From Schistosoma haematobium (lineage: Eukaryota; Platyhelminthes; Trematoda; Strigeidida; Schistosomatidae), in assembly GCF_000699445.3 (NCBI RefSeq), contig NC_067202.1, forward strand, positions 2,089,565-2,153,564: a DNA stretch of 64,000 nucleotides, in the 5' to 3' direction. The translations under genes were made by a program, and so were the position numbers. This document shows, one piece after another, positions 1 to 13,100 of the stretch (its first letter is position 1; every line of letters begins with the position of its first letter). The notes beneath the pieces are model-generated. The model was not told the DNA's origin. It saw only the letters and a program-made list of their open reading frames with translations, and made no database searches.

Positions 1-99
1 CAGAGTTGACGTTCACTCTGGGACTCGGACCCATTACTGTCTTATCCACTTTGCTACTGAGCCTAGGAGTCGTAAAAACGAGGTAGCTACCAAGTAAAC

Positions 100-230
100 G
101 AATACATATTTGAAAGTCTGTTGGTAAATATGGCTTTACAGTTTGGGGTCCGCTCGATTATGGTAATCAATAGTTGGAGACGTTCAGTGACAGAACCTGG
201 AATCGGTCACAATGGTGAATGAGTTAATAT
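100..230 (+). mobile_element. RTE-type retroposon 3' remnant
   Basis: The stretch around 150-228 aligns by eye, with many substitutions, to the 3' coding end of the retroposon at 56333-56410 (shared blocks such as GGGGTCCGC and GTTGGAGAC). No open frame remains. It is an old fragment running up to the Penelope-like element. Confidence 0.4.
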
Positions 231-719
231 TTCACTTCAAAATAACTTTTTATTCCATGGATTAATCCTTTTTACTGAATTATATCTATGGGTTTCCTAC
301 TACCACTGATACCGTTATTACTGCGTAGTGTTTCATTTGCCAATTTCATTCATTCCTATTGACACTTTTTTCTTAATTTCAGTTTTCACCCTTGTGATAT
401 TATTACCATCAATGTAGTGCCATTTTTTCAGTTTTAGTGACGTAAAATGTAGCAAGTTGAACTGACGTTCAATTATACCAGAGCCTATGTTGTTTATATC
501 TGTTTGTATACCGTTAATGTGCAAAAATTCCATCATTATTATACCCGACTGCAAAACACACCCGTTACAAACTTGTTTGTTTTACAAATCAATTTTAGAA
601 CTTATATTAACAGTTGTCGGAACTGAAAACAATTTGAAGAAGGACAAGATTGGTTTAAATCTCGATTCATTGATGTTGTCAATCCATACATGACATGTCG
701 AATTCCATAGTCGAAAGTT

Positions 720-2270
720 TTATCTCAAGAAAATCAAACAGCCTTGAAAAACTTAATGCACAATGGAAATATCGTTTATCTCAAACCTGATAGGAGTTCT
801 GGTGTAGTACTAATGATTAAAAAAAGTTAAGGTTTTAGATGATTCTGCTAGGTTCCTAGTTGACTGATAGGATATGACTGAAGCAACAGAAAGATGTATC
901 ATAGAGAAGTTAAAAGGCCTTTTGAAAAGGAATTTAATTAATAATCAAACTTATAATGAGTTGAAACCTCGAGGATCCAGACAAACTTATTTATATAGAC
1001 TATCAACAAACCTGATGTCCTCGTTAGACCTATACTACCGATGATCAACCTTCTATTTCACAAAATCGCTGGATGGTTAGTGATCAATTAGAAATTAGTT
1101 GCTCAAGGTTACTTGTTCATAGTTTGAAAGACAATTTTCAATTTAATTAGATGCTAGAAAGTGTAAACACCTTTGATAAATTCATGGTTTCATTTGACAG
1201 ATCATCACTATTTACCTCAATCCCACTAAAAGAAATCATACAAATTATACGTCAACGTGCTGAACTGTTTCCCTTACTGAAGGACGAATTCAAGTAACTA
1301 ATGCTGATGTACACTAAATATGTTTGATTTCAATCCAACTATATCTTGTACCGTCAAGTTAGTGGAGTGGTCATGGGCAGTTCGTTGGGTCCAATCCTGG
1401 CAGATATCTTTGTGTTGAAACTAGAACAAACAGTTATGAAATCGACAAAGTTGTATGTCAGGTATGTGGACGATACACTTGTTGCATGAAATGATTCTCA
1501 ACATGCTTCTCGTATACTAGAATTTTTCGACAGAGTACACCCCAACATTAGGTTTACAATGGAAGGTGGACATGAAAACATGTTTCACTTTCTAGATCTT
1601 GGTATTAAAAGTAATTCAAATGGCCGATTAGAAAGACATTTATCGGGAGAACACTTGCAGTGGGTTATACTTGAACTTCCATAGCTTCTGACCGATAAGC
1701 TACAAAACAGTTTTGTTTAGAGCGCTATTCAACCGTTTACGCAGACTATGTTCTAATGATAAGATTAAGGAGGAATTATCCATAGTTGAACGTTGCTTAC
1801 GTGAGAACAGTTATGGCGAAAATCCATAAATACGGAACAACTAGGAAGAAGGGAATGAAATATCTTACGATTGCAAAAAAGCTTTCCTTCTTAAAACTTG
1901 GTTTCAAAGGCGATGAAATAGCTGGGAGGATTAACTTTAGACTGAAGGTAATACTAAAAAGAATGTATTCAGCGACGAAGTTGGTGTCTCTATACTAAAG
2001 CATATGCTCATTGAGACAATCAAATGTGGACAGATATCCGCTTTATATTACCCCTAATTGTATTTAGCAGTTTACAGGTACGTGAGAAAGCTCATACATC
2101 AGTAGAACAGAAAGGAGGGTTTGCATCCGCATCTCTGAACGTACTCCACAAAAACTGATGCTAAACGGACACAAGGTTTTCAATAGTGCAATTGCTCGAT
2201 GGCAGACATGTTGTTGAAGTTGCGAAATCATTTATAATAATAGACAAACACTTTGTCAAATCTGTTGCAT
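720..2270 (+). mobile_element. Degenerate Penelope-like element (RT + GIY-YIG)
   Basis: Translating across stops and frameshifts gives a recognisable Penelope-like polyprotein. Near 1000-1080 there is a block reading roughly KPDVLVRPILPMINLLFHKI, near 1150-1230 a finger region (NTFDKFMVSFD), and near 1455-1480 the reverse transcriptase catalytic box VRYVDDTLV. Near 1890-1990 the linker LKLGFKGDEIAGRINFRL appears, followed at 2050-2150 by a GIY-YIG-like endonuclease motif (PNCI, then YIS-RTERR). This order, RT then C-terminal GIY-YIG, is diagnostic of Penelope-like retroelements. Many stops and frame changes make it a dead copy. The 5' boundary is uncertain; weak similarity may begin near 480. 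Confidence 0.8.
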
Positions 2271-2599
2271 TAAAAAGATTTAAACCGGATTTATGTATAT
2301 TCAAAATGGGAACAGTTCTGTTCTACTCTGATGACCTTATTTTTCGTGATCAATAATAAAAGACTTTGTCTTCTATTTTCCTGTAAGCTTTAATCAACCA
2401 GATTATAGTGTATAATCTATCTTCTGTCACACGAAGCCTTTTTTTATTTCCATACTCTTCTAGAATATTCATACACTACTTAACCTATAAATAAGGGAAC
2501 GCTTATACAATTCTAGTTCTCCCGTACTATGGTCTTTTAATATTATTCTATCTCCATATTTTAAATCAATTCATCCTAGATGTTTCTGATATAAAGTAT

Positions 2600-3085
2600 G
2601 TATATTTGTTTTAATGATTTATTTGAACACAAATGGGCACCGAATACATATACGCCAAACAAGTCACCTGATTTGTGTGGACTGTGATACAGCCCGGGTA
2701 CCACATCCGAAGTAGATGGTTTTCTTAGGGACACACCCGGAGGTCCGATCCATAAGGCAGTGGGGCATCGTAAGTAGATGCAGTCCCATGGTAGCCGGCC
2801 ACCAACGATTAGTTCATACCCCATATGTTCCCTCAGAATCCTGGAGCCCAAGTGCATCATTGGTTTGGAATCAGGGTTTTCCAACTCCCTTAGGTGGTTC
2901 CTCTATATCAACCAACCTGGTCAAAGCGCCGGACATTCGCTTTTCGTCCCTTCAATTTCGTAAACAACAACCCTGCCACGATTACGCAGTGAGTAGGACT
3001 TCACTGTCAGTAGCTGTATACGCGTGTCCAACTCTCGACCGTACCAAGGCATTTGGAATTCGTAAACAGTTAAAGAGAATCAACG
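2600..3085 (-). repeat. SINE-like repeat family X, copy 1
   Basis: The reverse complement matches the copies at 8936-9440 and 54315-54850 along their length. Shared blocks are the start (AAATGCCYTGGTA), the middle (GTTTACGAAATTG, then CGAAAAG and CCGG), CTACCATGGGACTGCATCT, and a 3' tail with TTGGTRCC-like sequence followed by AAATAAAT. Apparent open frames here (about 100 and 130 residues) are not shared as intact frames by the other copies, so I do not treat them as genes. The 3' tail resembles that of the RTE element at 7640-8935. Confidence 0.7.
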
Positions 3086-3099
3086 AAATATATAGATTC

Positions 3100-6000
3100 A
3101 TGTTATTCTACTAGGATATTTCCTTTTTCTTTTTTTTGTCAAGTTAGGAGAGGTTGTATAAAATTGTTTGACATAGTGTTCATATATCAATTTAAGCCAA
3201 TGTACATTAATATCAAGTTCTACATTACTTATAACTAAAACTATTAATCAATGAAAATTATGTTCAGTAGATCAGATCAAACTAGTAAATGCTCCGATCA
3301 TTTAAAAATGAGACATAAATGTCCATATCTATATCTATATTATTATGATTATTTACAATATGAACTATACTTCAGTATATATAATCAATCTAGTACTTCT
3401 TTATGAATGTTTACTATTCATGTAGATGAACACATAACATACTAATCGATAATTAAATCCTTTAGAATAATGATAACATTATATATATATATCTTAGATA
3501 AAACGTATATCTATGACACACAAATTATAAAGTAGGAAACTTTATTGAAAGCAATAACTGATTGATTGATGATCTATTATTCTTATTGTATATTCAGATA
3601 TACAAATAGTACTATCAATTATAATGATATTTCACGAAATCTTGTCTATCATTATAGAATGCATAGTTGATCTTTTACTAGTTAGGCATATATATATCGT
3701 TTATTATAAACAAATGAATGGTCAAAATAACTTCTTTGACAATATATACTGAGAAAGTGACAGATAGATAGGTAGGTAGAGAGTGTATATGTGTGTGAGA
3801 GAGAGGGGTATATTACGCTTAAATTATTCAATGTTTCTAAATAATTGAGCGATACAAGAAAAATGAAAAGAAAAAACAAACAAACAAACTGATAACATAC
3901 AATAAAACTAATGTACTATAAGACAAACATTATTTACTTACTTTACATATATTTCAGAATAGAACATATAAAGACAAATAGAAGGGAATCAAACAAATGA
4001 TGATTACAAGAAGAGGAAGAAGAAGAAAAGGTAGTCGATTTATTTTACTCTTATTTAGATGTACACATACAAAATATGATCAGAAAATGACATTAATGAT
4101 GTAAAAGAAATTCAATCATCTAGTGAAGAAGAAGAAGAAGGAAAAAAAAAAGATACTGAACTATATTTACTCATGTAAAATAAATGAACACATACAAACA
4201 TACAATAAAATACTCCTGAGAACTTAACACAATGGAAGATAAAGAACATTGCTCATATTTGACATATCAACTTGACATTATTATAATAATCATAAATAGA
4301 TATGATACGTAGACCAAATATAAAGACAAGTATGTGTTCATATTAATCTATGTATGTATTCGTTTTTTTTGCCAGAAGATGAAGAGAGAATAAAGGAAAT
4401 ACATGAATAAAACAAAACAAATAATCTTGTACATTTTACAAGTACATATATATCAGTAATTAGACTGAATAATAATACAAGCATTAAGAATCTCCATAAA
4501 GACCAACAGTTAGAAAGTCATAAAACACAAGTTAGTAAAGTGAAAGAGAAAAAAAACGTTTATACTACATGTGAAACAGAAGTACATGAAAGGGAATAGA
4601 AAGAAAAAACCTACAGACAACAAATCGTTCCTACACATATATAAAACTATTCTCAAAAAAAGAAATTACCCTATCAACTTCATATTTATTAAATTTAACA
4701 AAACTCTTCAACATAGATAATGTAAACAGACATACACATCCATAAGAGAACTAAACACTATCACGACATGGACAATAGAAACGTTGCCTACATACTACAT
4801 CATCGTGTGTACATACGCATACCAGTTTCGTGAATCAGAAATATCTCAAGAAATAAAATAAACCAATTAAGGCAATAACAACGAAAAAAAAATGCTGATA
4901 AGATGCACAGCAATCAAGAGAAAAGTTCAAACGATAACAATAACAAACAATTCTAATCTATAGCCAAGACATATACACAACACAATTCATTGTGTTGTTT
5001 GTTATACAAAAGAAATTTTATTTTTCTCTTTCAACTATATGTTTAGTTGGTATGGTATTTTGTTGAATAACAAAACAGTCCAAAAACAATCCCATAATCT
5101 ATCCTAACTCCATTTTACAGAAAAAAACAAACAAAAGAACTCAAATACAACTTTTTGTTAACGGGAAAAAAAGGACAATGAAAAATCAGATAATTTAATT
5201 GAATAGAATTTTTTTTAAAAAAAAGAACAGTGAAATGGTTACATACAAGTCTGTGTGTGTGTGTGTCTATAAAATGAATAAATAGGCAGTAAAGAAGATA
5301 TAGGAAATAGAAAAAATCACAAAACAATCACCTTTACACACATAGATACTTCTGTATAGAACATGCAAAATAAATACTCAGAAATTCACATTCACATCAT
5401 TGTAAAAAGTGAAGTACAAATATTGCGACATAATCGATCGATCAATCAATTATCTTTCTTTTCTCTTCTCCGACCCCCCCCCCGCAATTTATATCGAATA
5501 AGGTTTGATTACAATATGAGAATATATTTAATATGAAAGGAGATCAACATGTAATTGCCTAACATTTATAAAACTGTAACTAATCAGATCAAGAAATGTA
5601 TAAGGTTTTACTTATTATTATATTGACATGAAATGTTCTATTCTTAAAAATGGAACTGGTAGATAGACAGCAACCAAGATCTAAAATTTTAAAAAATATT
5701 TTACTACCACTCTATAAGCCTGTTTCTTCTTTTTCTTTTCTCTCCTTTGAAGAGAACTAAAACACAACGAAGTGAGATGAATAAACAACATACACCTAGA
5801 GAAATGATTCTGAATAATAATGAAATAAGAGATGGGATAAAGTAAGAGAAAAAAAAATGGACAGATTGTAGAATGGAAGAAAGGGACCTCAGAACACAGT
5901 GTAACAAATGAAAAACAATCAAGAAAGAAGTCGTGAACTGAATGAACACATATATGTATATATATTTACATATTAATTAATGGGTTGTTAAAGTAGTTAC

Positions 6001-6760
6001 GAAAATACAGAATAATGTTATATAACATAACTAATTCTAATTGTAAAAATAAACACAGACAAACGGGAGGAAAAAAACCCAGGAAAGATTGTTCCTATGA
6101 GGTAAACTTATTACTTGGAATCATATTAGTCAGAAAAAGAAGTGAGAAGAAAATGATGGAAGAGAAAGGTTCTACAGTTTTGAAACAATAAACAATGCAT
6201 ACAACACAATACCATTCGACATTTTGTTGTCTACACTCAACTACCTACATTAATTGATAAACAAAAACTATGTGGATTGTAATATCCATTATTTTGGAAG
6301 AAAAACTAACAGTCGGGAAGATAACAGATGATAACCATGTCACCGTAGGTGTTTTGTAATAAAGAGAGAGAGAGAGAGAGAGAAACAGGATTAACTTTGT
6401 TCAATATTAAACGACAATAACAACAAAAGAGTATGGTGTAATTTAGTTGGTTTCCTTTATTGTGGGCTTTTTCTAGACATACATACACACATATACACGA
6501 AGAAATCAAAGTAATTCGACGAGTAATTGGGCGCAGACAGGGAGAGAGAAAAGGTGATTGTTTATTTACGAAGTACTACTATCCTCACAAGAAATAATTT
6601 GTTAGTTAACAGAAAGATAACCAAGTGACGCTAATGTTGAGGCTGGTCGTCAATGAAATGACTCAGTGTGCAGGATATATCAAATGACAAGAAATAATTA
6701 CACTATGAATTTTCTAATGTGGATTTTTGTGCAAATGTTTATCTCGATCTATCTATCTAT
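3100..6760. other. AT-rich low-complexity DNA downstream of the kinase gene
   Basis: No convincing coding sequence is seen on either strand. The stretch is dominated by A-rich and AT-rich tracts with simple repeats: GATA/GGTA/GAGA tracts near 3765-3810, GAA repeats near 4010-4030 and 4125-4140, a GT tract near 5249-5266, a run of nine C at about 5475-5483, a GA tract at about 6363-6384 and ATCT repeats at 6742-6761. Part of it is probably the 3' UTR of the minus-strand kinase gene; I cannot place a poly(A) site. Confidence 0.6.
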
Positions 6761-7161
6761 CTAGTGTACTTCACTTAAATTTGTCCGTTGTTCAGAAGAG
6801 TTGGGATGAGTAGGAGGCACAAATGATTTTAAGTGTACATTTGTAGTAATGCTATTATTATTAATATTGTTTTCATTATCATTGCAACAGACATCGGGAT
6901 TTTCTATTTGACTTGTATGACCAACATCAACTGTTGTCGCCGTCCCGGCTTTTGTTGTATCGATTGGACTTTTAAGATTATTCTCATTATTAGTTCGATT
7001 GTGTTGTTGTTGTTGTCTACTCGAAGCATCATTATTTACACCATTAGTGTTCCCGGTTAATTCGTCAGATTTTGATTCCAGGTTTGGATGACTACCACCA
7101 CCGGGACCAGCAATAACTGACCCACATTTTTCCGATGAATTATTAGATCCGACAGCTCGAC
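6761..7161 (-). CDS. GSK3: GSK-3-like kinase, exon 3 (C-terminal tail and stop)
   Basis: This exon is found by frame continuation. The acceptor TATTTAG|GTCGAG at 7163-7162 completes a Gly codon split by the exon 2 donor. The frame then stays open for 133 codons to a TAG at 6763-6761. The tail (residues about 501-633) is rich in Asn, Ser, Thr and Gln with a short poly-Gln, has no known domain, and is probably disordered. Support is the matching phase, the consensus acceptor and an uninterrupted frame. A transcript could still show a different last exon. Confidence 0.82.
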
Positions 7162-10100
7162 CTAAATAATAAACAAAAAAACCTAGAATTATGAGATACG
7201 ATTTATATGAATACGAAAATACTTCTCGTTAGTCGTTTAGATAGTGACTTCATGGTTAAGTCATTAGACTTCCAGCTACTAAGTACTAGGTTCGTATTTA
7301 GCTTGACCAACTTTGGTTTAAGCAACCAGATAATAAAATCAGCTCATACCCAAGTACGTGGTGAATGAGTGAATCAATAAATAGGACAGGACTGTGCCGT
7401 CTGTGTATTTCAAGTCGATAAGTGGATCCCTAGGTCAACGCTTAAAACGTCAGACGACGAGGGCCTTATCTCTAGGAGAATGTCTATGACGAAACTAGGT
7501 AAAAATGGAGAAAGTGGACAACCTTGACAATTCTGATAACATATCAGCTTAAGTTCTAACCCGACCAGTAGTGTTCGAGTAGTCGATACAAGGTTGATGT
7601 ACTGCTTTGATACATCATGGTGCCTTATCATTCATTGAATTAAGTGTTTCTTTCATATGGGTAGAGTGAGGGCATACAACCACCTTTCTCCATTGTTCCA
7701 TTCGAGCAGTGTGGTTAGGCAGGGTTGCCCAATCTCACCATTCCTCTTCAACTTTGCCATCGATGACATTCTGGAAACAGCTCTGATGGATGTAAGTAAG
7801 GGTGATGTGGATCTGTTGCCTGGAGAAAGACTTCTCGACCTTGAGTATGCGGACGATATTGTCTTACTGTGCGATAACGCCCAATACATGCAATCCGCAC
7901 TTAATCAGTTGGCAATCAGTGTCCGTAGGTATGGTATATGCTTTACACCTTCGAAGTGCAGAGTACCTTCTACAAGACTGGCAGGATTCTAATCCTGTAC
8001 TCACCCTGGATGGTGAGCAGATAGAAGTAGTCGAGAAGTTCGTGTATCTTATCTAGGTAGCTGCATAAGTGCTGGTGGTGGTCTGGGTGATGAGATCAAT
8101 TAATGTATAGAGAACGCCAGAGCGACTTGTACCAATCTGGGCAATCTTTGGAGCCTTCGTGATGTTAGTCTGGCTGTGAAAGGTCGGATCTACAGCGCGT
8201 CGGTGAGAGCAGTTTTGCTCTATGCTTGTGAAACCTGGTCTCTTCGAGTTGAGGTTGTTAGACGACTCTTTGTGTTTGATCATCGTTGTCTCCGAAGGAT
8301 TGCTGACATCCAGTAGCAACATCATGTTAGTAATGCAGAGGTTCGGCATCGTGTGTTCGGGCACGGAGACGATAATTTAATTGGTGTCACCATCTTGAAA
8401 CACCGACTTCGGTGGCTTGGACATGTTCTCCGAATGTCGTCCCAGAGAATTCCACGTCGTGCATTATTTGCCGACTCTGGGACTGGTTGGAAGAAGCGGA
8501 GAGGTGGTCAGTGCATGACGTGGTGTCGTGGTATGAAAGAAAGCTGCAGAGGACTGGCTTCTGTCCGTCCTTCACGACCCCCTGGTTGGGGTCCGAGAGA
8601 TGGTGCAACACAGTGGCTAGAGACGTTATCAGATATGGCTCAGAATAGGAGCCAGTGGCGATCCTGCTGTAACCTTCTTTTACCTTTTTCATAAAAAATG
8701 GTTGTTTCTTCCTTAACTGAAAGATTTCTTCTAATTGTACCTTTCCGTTTACCCCATTACTATTATTATTATTGTTACACTACCTTACACTAATCTGGTC
8801 GTCATTCTTCTTTTCTTTTCTTTCACACTCCTTACCTTCTTTGTTTCTCTCCCCATTCTCATTGTTTGTGTGGCGCATATATATTTGGTGCCCTCTTGTA
8901 CCAATATTTATGTGTCCAAATAAATAAATAAATGCTTTCATATACTCAACAGCTCTCAAATGCCCTGGTATGATCGAGGGTGGGGAGAGTCCTCTCTCTC
9001 TCTGAATGCTCTCACATGGCCAAGCGTATATAACCACTGACATGGAAGTCTTACTCACTGCCTACTCGCGAGTGGTGTTTACGAAATTGAGAGGACGAAA
9101 AGCGAATATCCGGAGCTTTAACCGGGCTGGCGAATATTGAAGGATCCACCTATGGGAGTTGGGAAACCATAATTCCAAACTAATGATGAACATGGGAACA
9201 GATGGAGTATGAACCTATTGTTGGTCACCGGCTACCATGGGACTGCATCTCCTGACGATATTCTACTACCTTGTGGATCAGACCTCTAGGTCAAGGGTTC
9301 AGGGGAAACAATGTGCTACGGTTTGGGCACTCGGGTAGTATTCCAGCCCTCATACAAATCATCTGATTTGTGTGGAGCATATATATTTGGTACCTCCTTG
9401 TACCAACATTTGTGTTTAAATGCATGAACAAATAAACACCAACGTAGAATCTAACACTTTTGCATCGGTACAAGTAACATCTCATACAACACGGCGAAAT
9501 AAATATTACTAAGAGAAATAATGTATTCCCAGAAGAACGTATTTTCAAACTAAACATTGATTAGCTATTAAACGATTAAAACACGTTTATTTATCTGTAT
9601 TAAAAACATACCTTTTCGCTGCCAATCAGCAGGAATTTCTCGAGAATTCGATGGTGGTTTACAGTTTTTCTTATCGGAACCTTGCAAATCACCCACACTG
9701 GTGGTCGGTTTCTTGTTGGATGAGCCATACTTATGATGTTCTGGCAACCAATTGTTATATGCTGATAAATTTGTCCCATCTGTTACTGATGTAGGAGGAT
9801 TAGGTTCGGGATCAGGATCAAAGATATGTGGAGGCATACGAACTCTGTTCGAAAGTACTCCATTTGGACCGACAGAACGAAGTTCGTCAAAACATGGTTC
9901 GGAAAGAGCTTGAGATGGTAAAATTCTTAGTGATGGATTATAAACAAGCATTTTGCTCATTAGAGCCAACAAATCGGCTGGAGTATGCTGTGGGAAAAAC
10001 AGTTTTACAGGGCAAGATTGAACATCTGGGAAACTGTAAGATCCATACATTGGATTCATACTGGCAATATCTTGTGGAGTAGGAGTGCCTAAAACGCGGA

Positions 10101-13100
10101 TAACTTTAACCAGTTGATCTACTGAATCAGCTCCCATGAACAAACAATGCTGACGTAACATTTCAGCCAGTACACACCCCCCACTCCAAGTATCAATCGC
10201 ACAAGAATAATATTGAGCTCCAAATAATAACTCCGGAGCACGATAATACCTGAACGATAGAACAAACATTCGACAATAAGGATATAAACATAGAGAGTCA
10301 TTTAGTAAAAATTTCATGCAAGAAAATAGCAATTAGTATTGTAACTAAGACTCACACGAATGAAGGTACAACAGGGCACTGAAAAAGGCGACAGCAGGTG
10401 AAGTGATAAGATAGTGCAGAAAAGAAGGGAAGGTCGTACAATCCACAAACACATGTGCAAGAATGTCTCTAAACAACTCGACTAAATACAGTTTACGCAG
10501 AATTTTTCATTTAAATATCACCTCATTTTTATGCAGAATATAATAGAAGTCTACAGTAGAATAATTACTGAACTCTAGTCTGAGCCATGTCGGATAATAT
10601 CTCGACTCATCAAATTGTGCGATTTCTAGGACCTACACTGGGTAGTTGTGATAGGTTGACAGATGTTGGTTCAATATGGGTTTCTTTCATGCCAGAGAAC
10701 CAAGTCATAAGCTGGCCACTTCACTTTTTTTAACGTATTTCAGCATCGACAAATAATTATTGTGGAGGTTTGTACAAAATGATAAAAACACCGGTGTTTC
10801 AAGATGAACACGTCAATCGAGTCAATATAGAAAAACTTATTATCGGATAAGTATTGAGCAGGACTGTTTTTGCAGATTAGATTAATTCATTCTTCAGGTA
10901 CTTGGATATGAACCAAAATCTAAGTGTGAAAACTAATGATACTAACAGGTCGCCATAACCGAATAGGCTACCCAGTGATCAAGAGTAGAGTCCTTTAATT
11001 GGCAAGTCAACACGGAAACAAGTAGAGTGGTAGAATCTGAGAGGGGAGGGTAAATACAAGTACTACAGACAATGATTTGCCATAAGTCACGGCATTTAGC
11101 GTTTACGATCATCGAAGTGTTGAGGTTCTAGATGTGGAAGATTCAAAGTTTGAGATACACTTAATTTACAACTGATTGATCACTAAGTTAATGATAATCT
11201 TCATGTTTGTCCAGTTCTTTAATGCTATTAATCAAGGCGCATGCGTCTACCAGTTTAAGTGATTCGATATTGTTTGGTCTATTTTGAGATGTTAGGTGGT
11301 TGGAGGAAACCCTATCGACTATTTCCAACCACGTAATATATTTTGTTTGGATCAAACGTCTAAAATGCTTTGAAGGATCATAAATATAAATCAATCGTTT
11401 TGCATATATATGTAAACATTACAAAAGAAATGTTTTAAGTATTTTGTTCCCCTAAAAAGATACAAACAGTAAAAACCTTTAAGTGCTTATAAGTGTGTAT
11501 TCAGCAATTTGAATAGTCTTTTGATGTATACGGAAAATATAGTAATAGAATACCAAGAAGTCAATAAAACACGAACGACAAAGACAATAAAGGGCCTATT
11601 TAAAGTACATCACTGCTAAATCGATTTCACAATGGTACATACGTATGCATATAATTCAATATCTGGTAGAATCATTCAAAGTACTTATCAGATAAAACAA
11701 AAAGGAAGTAAAATTTTGATAGCACATACTTAGGTGCACAAGCATTTGTAAAAAGGACAAATAAAAGGACATATATAAACCAATCAAGTTATTGAACATT
11801 TTAAAACTATGTATTCCTGAATTGAAGATTTCACGTCAGGATAGAAACATCTTATTTGTCAACAAAACTGAACTATTGGGCATGTTTGATGCGTCAACCC
11901 GAGCAACATTCATATGTGGTCATTATCAAAGAAGTAAATACTTTAGAAAAACTACGAATGCTACATATTCATCTATTTTGCTTTGACCGAGTAATAGGTT
12001 CGATGGATTCAGTCTTTGAGTGCATACGTATTTACACTCAAATCAAATACCGTGATCTACTAAATAACATTATACATTTTCAAGCTATGGATGTGATATT
12101 TCAGATAAACAAGCCTAACTATATATCTAGGAAGATAGTAATAAACATCGATATACAAGTGGAAAAGCAGAGGGATGTACCACACAGTTTATATGACATT
12201 GTTTTGGTAAAATGAGATATTAAATTTTATCTACACGTTAAGAGCAGAAACAGAAACATTAGAGGGTACGGTACAAATTACAAAGTAGACAAGATAAATC
12301 TTATTTCGATCAAAAATAAGTAAAAAAACAGCACAAAAATAAATGATAACGGTTTAGGGGGGTGTTTGGTGATGTTTTAATCTTCATCATACTGAGAGAT
12401 GCTAACAAAACAAAATTCATTGCCGTGATATAAAAAAATATTGTTTGGATAAGCTGAGATTATAAAACGTGCAAGCACGTTTGACTGGAGATAAGTGTCT
12501 TGATAATTTCCATAATTGCTTATTACATATGAACTTGGAGAACTCGTTGATCCTGGTTACTGAAACCATCAACAACAAGGAGAGAAATATCATTTAACAG
12601 TTACCATCAATTGAACAGTCAGTCAGTCAGCTACAACGTAGGACCAGGCACATATATACATCGGTCCAAGTTGCCATATTTCATTAACACAACAAGATGG
12701 ACACCGAATTCATAGTAGTTAATTCAATGGTAATATATAAAAGAATGATTTTGTATAAAGATATAGTACAGGAAGAAGGAATTAGTTGGTAGAAAGAAAG
12801 ATATGAAGCTATTTTAATCTCATAGTTTAAGGGAAGACAGAGAGTGTTGTATACACCAACGCCATTGTGATCGATTGTGAGCCATGTTACACAGAGTCTC
12901 CAACCATTGGTTACGATAGTCACGTGGACCCCAACCAAGTAGTCTGCATCTACCAACATGGCTCAGACTAGAAGTTAGTGACTTCAAGCACTGATGACAT
13001 TTTTTGGTTTGGCCGCCCCTTACTTTCTTCCAACCATCCCGAACACCGGTTAGCATTGCATATCGTGGTAATCGGTGTTCGGGCATACGTAACACGTGGC

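Noticed and set aside
2716..3114. Open frame of 132 codons, plus strand
   Set aside because: Lies antisense within repeat family X, whose other copies do not keep the frame. No domain.
3682..6509. Several 65-80 codon minus-strand frames rich in Phe, Leu and Ser
   Set aside because: Low-complexity AT-rich DNA read as codons; no start context, no homologous pattern.
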